Part shown: positions 56,612 through 64,000 of the stretch, piece by piece
Numbering within the stretch: position 1 is the stretch's first letter
Layout: each line of letters starts with the position of its first letter
NCBI RefSeq assembly: GCF_031143425.1
Contig: NC_090450.1
Coordinates: 169,253,486 to 169,317,485, forward strand
Length of the DNA: 64,000 nucleotides
Direction of reading: 5' to 3'
Source: Pleurodeles waltl
Lineage: Eukaryota > Chordata > Amphibia > Caudata > Salamandridae
Made by a program: the position numbers and the translations under genes
The notes under the pieces: generated by a model
The model's input: only the letters and a program-made list of their open reading frames with translations
Databases searched by the model: none
What the model was told of the DNA's origin: nothing

Positions 56612-56800
56612 GTAGCCATTCATCTACTGACTTTAAATGGGAAGTACTTGATGGGGCACGGACACTGCAAAGAGAAGGTGCTATTACCCTTCACCTGAAA
56701 AAAGTGGAGTGCAAGTGGATAATGCTTTGGAATTGTATTGAGAAGGAACTGAACACCAATGAGGAATGGCGTGGCTTCATCTCCTTACTTTAAGATTGAA
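56612..56800 (+). pseudogene. Penelope 2 GIY-YIG endonuclease, C-terminal part
   Basis: Starting inside the duplicated GTAGC the frame reads SHSSTDFKWEVLDGARTL, then EGAITLHLKKVECKWIMLWN and ELNTNEEWRGFISLL before a stop. This matches the end of Penelope endonucleases (E--WI--L-T--P-GLN-E). It continues the frame ending at 46164. Confidence 0.8.
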
Positions 56801-57233
56801 TCTGGCAACTTTTGGAATTTGTTTAAAGACTGTACTATGCCTGTACATGGACCAGGTGTGGCTTAGACCCCATTTGGCTTCTTTTGGAATACTTACGTTT
56901 TTCATGTTCTGTTTATTATTACTTTCATGTTTGATTTATCATTTTTACCTTTTTATTTTTATTTGTTATTTGTTAAATTTGTATACTTTGCTATTGGTGT
57001 CCATTGTTGCATTTTACTAAATTGTGTGACCTCATTCATGTCTGTTCAGCCCCCTCCAATTGTAAGCTCTTCTATGAAGGTTGGAACACATGGCACGCTC
57101 CAAGCCTCATTTTCCCACAACATCTTCTGTCGGATGCCGGTGTGCACCTGCACTTAATTAGACAGTGACAGTCTTTCTAGAAAGAATGGACATTCCTCCC
57201 ATGTTTAGGAACCACTACATGTGCTCCTTTCTA
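56801..57233 (+). other. 3' untranslated tail of Penelope 2 or flanking sequence
   Basis: T-rich, non-coding; short frames are rich in Phe and Leu. It ends where Harbinger 2 begins. No terminal repeat of the 45-kb type was recognised here. Confidence 0.45.
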
Positions 57234-57710
57234 GGGCCTCATTACGACTTTGGTGGTCGGACTGCCACACCGCCATGTTGGCGGTTGTGAAAAGGCCGCC
57301 ATGTTAGTGGTCTTTTACGATCGCTCTATTACGAGTCATAGAGGTAGGACCTCTGACCACCAACCAAAAAAGGCAGACCGCCAGCAGCGCGAAGGCATGA
57401 AAATAGGCAGTCCAACAGCTGACACACATTGCCACAGTGAACACACCTGCAAAGAACACTATAAAACACACCCCTTCACACACCACAATCATTTGAATTT
57501 ACACTGCAACACACAGAAGCCAAAGCAAATTATTTTCCACACAGTACAAATACTAGGCACCGCTTTTTCACTATACCATACAACACCCAGCACACACTTT
57601 GTCCAGTCACACCCTTTTGCACTTCTCCTCTTTAGTAAGTCACTGTCACAATTTTTTTCCCCTCCAGGGCAGGTTTAGAAAAATCCCTGTTTCTCAGAGG
57701 ATGAATAGTC

Positions 57711-58045
57711 ATGGTGGATGAAATCATAAGAGTAGAGCCACAATTGTTTGGAGCACAAGTCCAGCACACTCCCTTCAGTACGAAAATGGGAATGTGGGAC
57801 AGGATTGTCAAGATTCAATGCCCTAGATACCACCCTGAGCACAAGGGAGGACATTGGGAAGCAGTGGAGCAACCTCAGGGGCAAGGTCCGTTGCTGGTCT
57901 CCAGATACCAGCTGCAGCACAAAAAGACTGGTGGTGGCCCTCCTAGTGTCCCATTACATCTCTTTCCAGGGAGGAGAAGGTCTTGGCCATGCTGCATCCT
58001 GAGGGCTTGACAGGAATACCTGTGGGAGTGGAGTTTGCTAAGCCA
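57711..58045 (+). pseudogene. SANT/Myb partner gene of Harbinger 2, exon 1
   Basis: The reading MVDEIIRVEPQLFGAQVQHT is the counterpart of VEEILRVEPQLFGSQVQHT in Harbinger 1. The following helix is frameshifted (near 57810 and 57850), then HKKTGGGPPSVP restores the conserved signature. In the third helix RKRWNDLRGK corresponds to GKQWSNLRGK in another frame. The normal N terminus (RFSDQELR) is lost in a T-rich stretch upstream. A splice donor was not found with certainty. Confidence 0.78.
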
Positions 58046-58164
58046 CAGCATTAAAAATGTCACAACAATGCTATGTCATGCATGCTCACAGCTCAGTTTT
58101 TGCCACTTTTACTGTCACTCCATTTGCAAAAAAGCCCAGTGTCCACTAGTCCAAAGCCCTCTAT

Positions 58165-60620
58165 TTGGCAACTCACATTTGAAGTGTACTCACTTGGGGA
58201 GATGGCATTTGTAGAGTGTGTGTAGTGCAGGGACTGATATGACTACATCTCCCAGCAGGCACTGTTTTATAACTTCAAACACCAGACCAGTGATCACTTT
58301 TCCAAATACGCCCTGGTTGGTACTTATCAATTTAAAGGTACACGCCTGGGGAGATAACATTTGTCAAGTCTGTGTAGTACAGGCACTGGCATGACTACAA
58401 CTCCCAGCAGGCACTAGTCATGTAACTACAGACACAAGCACAATGGTCACATGCTACAATACATCTGTTAGTAAACTCTCAATTGAAGTGGACTCACCTG
58501 GGGGGGAGAACATTAGTCAAGTTTGTGTACAAGAGAGAGTGACCTGACTGTAACTCAGAGTAGGTACTGTTTCAGTAACTCCAAACACCGGAACAGTGGT
58601 CGCCTGTCTAAAAACCATTGCCTGGCAATCCATGATGTAAGTTTACAGATCTGGGAGGATCCCATTTTTCAAATGTGGGAAGTAGAGGGAGTGACATAAC
58701 TAATAAGGCCAGGAAGGTCCTGTATCTGTAAATCCGACCACGAGCCCAGTGTTCTCTTGTCCAAATACCATTGTTTGGTAACTCTCAAATGGAGTGTAGC
58801 CACCTGGGAGGACTACATTTCTATGTAGTACAGAGAGGTACATGACTACAACTCCCAGGAGACTCTCTTACTGTCACTCCAACCACCAGTCCAGTTTCCT
58901 CTCCTCCAAAGACGCCTATCTTGTAACTCGCACATGAAGTGTACTCACCTGGGCGCATAATATTTGTATAGTGCGTGCACTAGAGAGAGTGACATGACTG
59001 CAATTCCCAGCAGGCCCTTTATCTGCAATTCCAAACACCAGCACTGTGTACGCTTGTCCAAGGACCTCTGTGTCATAGCTCTCAATTGAAGTGTACTCAC
59101 CTGGAAGGATACCATTTGTATAGTGCGTGTAGTACAGAAACTGGCATGACCTCAACTCCCAGCAGGTCATGTGTCTCTAACTCCAAACACCAGTACCATG
59201 GTCACCTGTCCATCTATCCCTGTTTGTCAACTGAAAAATGAAGTATTCTCACATGGGGTGGATAATATTTGTATGTGTAGTAAATGGACTGACATGACTC
59301 CAACTGCTAGCAGGTCCTGTTTCCTTATTTCCAAACAACAACACAGGGGACACTTGCCTACATGCCCCTGTTTGTCAACTCACAAACGAAGTATACTTAC
59401 CCTGGGGGGAACATTTGAAAAGTGTGTGAACTAGATGGAATAACTTGACTGAAACTCAAAGGCGGCATTGTTTCAGCAACTCAAAACACTATAACAGTGT
59501 TCATTTGTCAAAAGACCCCTGTTTGGGAACCCTCAATGTAAGTTTGCTCAGGTGGGAGGACACCATTTGTATAGTGTGCCTAGTAGAGGAACTGACATGA
59601 ATGCTAAGGCCAGGAGGATTCATCATTGTTACTTCACTCACCAGCCCAGTGTCCTCAACTTCAAAGACTTCTGTTTGGTAACTCACACGTGCAGTATACT
59701 CACCTGGGGGGATAACTTGTGAATAGTGTGTGTAGTACAGGAACTGACATGACTGATAAGGCTAGCGGGTCCTGTTTCTGTAACTCCAAACACCAGCACA
59801 GTGTTCTCTTGTCCAAAGACCCCTGTTTGGCAACTCAATCCCAAATGAATCTTACTCATCTTGGGAGATATCATTTGTCCAGTATTGAGGTGTAGTGAGA
59901 GTGACCTGACTGCAACTCCCAGGAGGCCTGTTTCTATAACTCCAAACATCACCCAGTGTTCTCTTCTCCAAAGACCCCTGTGTCTTAACTCTCTATTGAC
60001 GTCTACTCACTTGGAGGATGATATTTGTATAGTGTGTGTAGTACAGGGAATTACATGACCACTAAGGCTAGGAGGCTCTGTTTCACTAACTCAGAATACC
60101 AGTACAGTGTTCAGTGCTCCATATACCCTTCTTTTGAAACTCACAAATGAAGTGTACTCACCTGTGGGGATTACATTTACAAGTGTATGAAGAAGAGGGA
60201 GTGACATGACTGATAAGGCCAGGAGGCTCTGTTTCACTAACTCAAAACACCAATCCAGTGTTCTCATGGCCAAATACGCCAGTGTCTTAACTCTCAAATG
60301 AAGTTTACTCAACTGGGAGGATAACATTTCTATGGTGGTGGGAAGTAGAGGGCCTGACTGGAATGCTAAGCCCAATAGGCCCTGTGTCTCTAACTCCAAC
60401 CACAAAAAACAATGTTCACTTGCCCAAATCTATATATGAACTCTCAATTGAAGTTCACTTACTTGGGAGGATATCATTTGTCAAGGGTGTGTAATGTGGA
60501 GAGTGACATGACTGCAAATCCTAGGAGGCAGTGTTTCAGTAACTCCAAACACCAGACCAGTGGTCACTTGTACAAATACCGTGCCTTCTAACCCTCAATT
60601 GCAGTTAAGTCACCTGAGTG
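58165..60620 (+). repeat. Tandem array, about 153-bp unit, about 16 copies, in the intron of Harbinger 2
   Basis: Each unit contains AAGTGTACTCACCTGGGAGG, then ATTTGTATAGTGTGTGTAGTACAG, TGACATGACT, AACTCCCAGCAGGC, CTGT-TCTGTAACTCCAAACACCAG, CAGTGTTCTCTTGTCCAAAGACCCCTGTTTG. The Met-rich box recurs near 58180, 58335, 58487, 58640, 58790, 58940, 59093, 59245, 59393, 59545, 59698, 59848, 60000, 60155, 60303, 60458 and 60608. Copies differ from each other by about 10-25% by eye, so the array is older than the minisatellites in Harbinger 1. Confidence 0.9.
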
Positions 60621-61240
60621 GGACCGAGATATAGATCATGCTCAATTCTAAGATGTGTCTGGCCACCTAGCTCGATCTTGACCAGCTAACCCAAGAAGAA
60701 ACTATTGAGGATAAGAAGGGCATCTAACCCAGTGTGTAAAACAATGATTCCAAAGGCCTCAAGAAGCCTCATGAGAATAGTATTGGCAGCAGACACATTC
60801 ACACTGCACTAGACACATGATGACTCCAGTCATGTATACAACAAAGTCCTGGATCTGCCTGCATAACAATCAGCTAGGCCTGGAAATGGCTAAAAACATA
60901 TCTTGTCTAGCCACTGTATTGCCTGCACCACTGGCAAGATGGCATTCTCAGAATATTTTCCAAAGGGCTAATGATCTGCACTATTTAGCAGCTGCTTGAC
61001 TTTGATGGAATTGGCAGGCTTCACAAATGTCAGGTCAATACAACCAATGCCATAGCTACTTGCCAAAATAAGATTAACTGCTAAATACCTTTGTACAAGT
61101 TCTATGCTTAATGTAAGACTAAATTGTTGGAGCTAGATATCACAATACAACCAGTAACATGGTATCTTTCACATCAATGTGTTGAGCTGCCAATGGGCAT
61201 GCAGAGGCCTCAGAAGAGACTGCCACTACCCCCATGGATA
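60621..61240 (+). other. Intronic or spacer sequence of Harbinger 2
   Basis: No recognisable coding sense or repeat. A 60-codon frame at 60817 has no family resemblance. Probably the remainder of the intron between the two exons of the SANT/Myb gene, or a small unrecognised insertion. Confidence 0.45.
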
Positions 61241-62149
61241 TAAGTCCTCAATAAAAAAGACACTCCTGGATGTCTGGACGTAGAGGACAGTTCTGGCCTA
61301 TCTGGGCAACCTGGTCAGACACCAACAGTGATTCTCACTGTGGCCACATCTTCGCCTCCCAGCCTAGTTGCCTCTACATCACATGCAACCATTCACCCCC
61401 CCCCAACTTATGTCCTGAGCACAGTGTCTACCATTTCGTGCCCCCTACTCCTGGATTCTGAGTTGCAGCGCAACACTTTTGACAATGAGGGTCCCTGAAC
61501 TCGTGGGAGAGGGTACCCTCTGGCAAGGGCACAGGTCTGTGGGGGTAGGGTGCGTGTGAGGAATGCTGTGGGCCAGTGGGTTGAGGCCACTGGGGCTGCT
61601 CCAGGCCAGGACACCATCACCCACATCTTTGGGGTCTATCAGGAGTCCTCAGGTGTGATGGGCCAGGTATTCTCTGAACTCTGGGAAAACAAGCACCTAC
61701 AGATGGATATCCATAGGGATATGCGAGAACAGTGGGAGGCTCACAATACCTACATGGCCTCCCTAACAGTGGTGATGAAGGACATTAACACTACCCTGAG
61801 CAGGGTTCTACCACACCATTCTACCCCTTCCTTTGGCACATCAACACCAGGCCCCTCTTCATTGGTATCAACTAATGGAAGGGAAGTCCTGCCAGAGGAA
61901 CAAGCCTCAGACACCGCTGCCTCTGTAGCAGCAGATACCCCCACTACGCAAGCAGGGACCTCAGATAAAGAATCCAGCAGGTGTGGATGGCAAGACACCC
62001 ACCACTGCCAGCAAGTGACCTCTTCCCAAAGAACCTCTTTTATGTGTCACAAATTCAGTCTTTTGACTGATCCTGAACTAGCCACCAGTTCCAGTGGGAG
62101 GAGTTCTCTGGACTTTGGACTCCTAATGGTGTGGCATCTACTCCAATGA
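61241..62149 (+). pseudogene. SANT/Myb partner gene of Harbinger 2, exon 2 (linker and coiled coil)
   Basis: The frame 61550-62149 begins with a short Gly/Ala segment and continues with a coiled coil (VMGQVFSELWENKHLQMDIH and onward) at the same place as the coiled coil of Harbinger 1 partner 1. It ends in a Ser/Thr-rich tail. Upstream, 61260-61500, is a Ser/Thr/Pro-rich linker in another frame with stops. The basic tail of Harbinger 1 is not preserved. Similarity is of pattern rather than close sequence. Confidence 0.65.
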
Positions 62150-62230
62150 TTTCATTCACCATGACTGACACTTTCACAGTATTACTTTTCTTCTTTTCTG
62201 TCAACTTTTAATTTACTGCATCAGCACTGT

Positions 62231-62236
62231 AATAAA
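62231..62236 (+). terminator. Polyadenylation signal of the Harbinger 2 SANT/Myb gene
   Basis: CACTGTAATAAATTCACC matches the context of the signal at 17346 in Harbinger 1 (CACTGTAAATAAATCAC). Confidence 0.7.
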
Positions 62237-63396
62237 TTCACCCATCATAAACTCATTGTCTGTTTGCTTAATTTCAACATTTTGCTATGTACAGATGTAA
62301 GACCATGTGAACCATATGATGAAGACATAACTTAACAAAACAGGTACACACTGCCCTGCTTAGGATTACAACTATTACACACAAACACATACGTGCAAGT
62401 GCCTGGTCACACCAAATATTTTAGTTAAGTGTACAGCATATATGTTGGCTCTTTGTGACATAACAATGAGTGACTCATACTGAGCCAAAGTACATATTCT
62501 GTGGTACAGCCCCCCTCCCAGTCCCCTGAAGAGAGGAATTTATTACACATTGTTCTGTAGAAAAGGGAAACATTAAAGTGGTTGATGTCAGCAGCTTGAT
62601 CCTTATCACATATCACACCAAAGTAATTCGATATCACATAATCCAAGATACAGACAGAGGGCCGTACAACAGTCCCTGATCATAGGCCCATGCATCTGGT
62701 GGTATGACGCAAACATATATCACGGTTGTGGCACAGGTGCTGTGGCCTGCGATGATGTAACATCTACAGCTACATAGAGGTCATACAAGAATAGTGTTTA
62801 GCCAATGTGAAGGGTAAATGACTTGCTCGCAATCAATGACTACATATTCCATGCCCACATGATGACACACAATCAGCCCAACAAGGCATACAAAACAAGT
62901 CCAATCTGCACTTATGACTTTACACCCAAACACTTTGCACACTGCTTTGGCACACGTCTCATACACCTCACATCGGTGACGTACATTACCTGGAAAAATC
63001 CATGTCCACTTTGTATGTCAGAACAGCATCAGATACCTGCCAATGTCACAACTCTGAAATGCCCACATGAGGATGTCATGGTGAAGCTGTACAAAGGCAA
63101 AACAAGAAGTATAGGCCTGAAAACATACATATTATACAAATTACATAGCAAGCTACTGAAAATATATTCACATTGCAATGAAACTGACACAAACAAAGCA
63201 ACATCATCAAGGGGGGGATATGTCAAAGGCTAACTCTTCAAGCGGCCTTTGGCTGAATAAGCAGAGTATCAGCTTCCATGTTGTTGCTAAAACACTCAAC
63301 TTCACACATTCTCACAACTACAGTTCATTGTACAGTCACAGTTACAACATCTTACCGCAAGTCAGCTCCTTTCTCTTCACCACTGCCATCCTCACT
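62237..63396. other. Spacer between the convergent genes of Harbinger 2
   Basis: About 1.15 kb, AT-rich and non-coding. In Harbinger 1 the equivalent spacer is only about 290 bases, so an unrecognised insertion may lie here. Short frames (62823-63233) have no family resemblance. Confidence 0.45.
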
Positions 63397-64000
63397 TCAC
63401 ACTTCAGGATTCTCACCCAGTGGCACTGCAGAATCCCCCTCCTCTGGGATGTATAGGTTATTCCTCTGCAGGGCGTTGTTGTGGAGCATGCAGCATGCCA
63501 CAGTGATCTGACACACTTTTCTGGGATAGTATAGCAGGGCTCCACCAGTCATGGCAATAGACATGTAACTCTTGTGGCCTTCAGGAGCCCAAAAGCCTGC
63601 TCCACTACCTGCCTTATTCTTCTTTAATAGACCTCATTGAAGTGGACTTCCCCTGGCGTCGTTGGATTCCTTAGATGCGACAACAACCAAGGATGGTTCA
63701 GATACACAGAATCTCCTGTTTAGGAATGGGATATATGTGAAACAATGAGTCACTCACTTCATGATTGTAGCACCAGACAATGCACACACAAACAGGACAG
63801 ATGTGACTTACCAACCAGCCAACCCCTCTCTGCATACATTTGTAACATCAGTTGGGTTATGATGTTCTTCTGCATTATGAATGAATCATAGACTGAACCC
63901 AGATAATGGGCACAGACATGTGAAATGAAGAGATCCGCCAAACAGACAACTTGCCCGTTGATGGAATGGAAGTTATTTCTGTTGTGATATACTTGTTCAT
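63397..64000 (-). pseudogene. Harbinger 2 DDE transposase, C-terminal half, with a predicted intron
   Basis: From the right edge the frame reads VYHNRNNFHSINGQVVCLAD, then GSVYDSFIM and ERGWLVG, matching residues of the Harbinger 1 transposase from VYRNRKNYHSMNVQVVCLAD to RVWLIG. A 96-base segment (63811-63716) with ends GTAAGT and AAACAG follows. Removing it continues in frame with GDSVYLNHPWLLSHLRNPT, the second catalytic Asp motif. Then come a stop (near 63630), VVEQAFGLLK with the catalytic Glu, a frameshift, and VCQITVACCMLHN. The acidic tail is shorter than in Harbinger 1 and ends at 63397. The premature stop and frameshift make it a pseudogene. Confidence 0.85.
63716..63811 (-). other. 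Predicted 96-bp intron in the Harbinger 2 transposase
   Basis: On the minus strand it begins GTAAGTCACATC and ends CCTAAACAG. It splits the Gly codon directly before the catalytic Asp-Ser motif in phase 1. In Harbinger 1 the same position (about 18020) is continuous coding sequence. Confidence 0.75.

Larger units (their letters stand above)
57234..64000. mobile_element. Harbinger 2: older, decayed relative of Harbinger 1 (runs off the right edge)
   Basis: Begins GGGCCTCATTACGACTTTGGTGG with CTA before it, followed by ACCGCC/GGCGG words. It has the same left-to-right gene order as Harbinger 1: a SANT/Myb-like gene on the plus strand (57711 and 61505-62149) and a DDE transposase on the minus strand (63397 to beyond 64000). 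A 153-bp tandem array fills the intron of the first gene. Whether a second SANT gene follows cannot be seen. Stops in both genes show that it is inactive. Confidence 0.85.

Overview
The window contains no recognisable host gene, tRNA or rRNA. It is almost wall-to-wall transposable elements, many inserted inside one another: L1-type LINEs, Penelope-like elements with a GIY-YIG endonuclease, PIF/Harbinger transposons with SANT/Myb partner genes, a Ty3/gypsy element, a foamy-like endogenous retrovirus and many short inverted-repeat elements. This mix, together with abundant Harbinger and foamy-like copies, suggests an intergenic part of a very large vertebrate genome, most likely a salamander (a newt such as Pleurodeles would fit). 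That assignment is inference from repeat content only.

Layout. 1-5125: a decayed L1 on the minus strand that runs off the left edge. 5126-8880: AT-rich sequence with nothing recognised. 8885-10259: the start of Penelope element 1, interrupted by a complete but decayed minus-strand L1 (10260-26824, target-site duplication ATGACTTTA). That L1 is itself interrupted by a 9.3-kb Harbinger transposon (15034-24376). Penelope 1 resumes in frame at 26825 and ends near 28200, where a foamy-like endogenous retrovirus (28239-40230, TSD GTAC) is inserted. The retrovirus carries gag, pol, env and a possible accessory reading frame, all broken, and two DNA elements lie in its 3' part. 40605-42488: a hAT-like element that has collected two sister MITEs and a third, hAT-type MITE. 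42489-45034: two further palindromic MITEs and an unassigned GC-rich stretch. 45035 to about 56780: Penelope element 2, split by a MITE fragment and by a 10.4-kb Ty3/gypsy element (46165-56611, TSD GTAGC). 57234 to the right edge: a second, older Harbinger copy.

The youngest large element is the gypsy element. Its two 2.7-kb LTRs differ at about 1% of positions by my manual comparison. It has a single uninterrupted 1593-codon gag-pol frame with the order gag-protease-integrase-RT-RNase H, so integrase precedes RT. That is the hallmark of the Gmr1 group. The Harbinger at 15-24 kb is also well preserved: an intact DDE transposase lies between two different SANT/Myb-like genes, with a GC-rich divergent promoter between the transposase and the second gene.

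Relative insertion order can be read from the nesting. Penelope 1 predates L1 number 2, which predates Harbinger 1. Penelope 1 predates the retrovirus, which predates the 191-bp fold-back MITE. Penelope 2 predates the gypsy element. At four junctions the host element's reading frame closes exactly when the insert and one target-site copy are removed.
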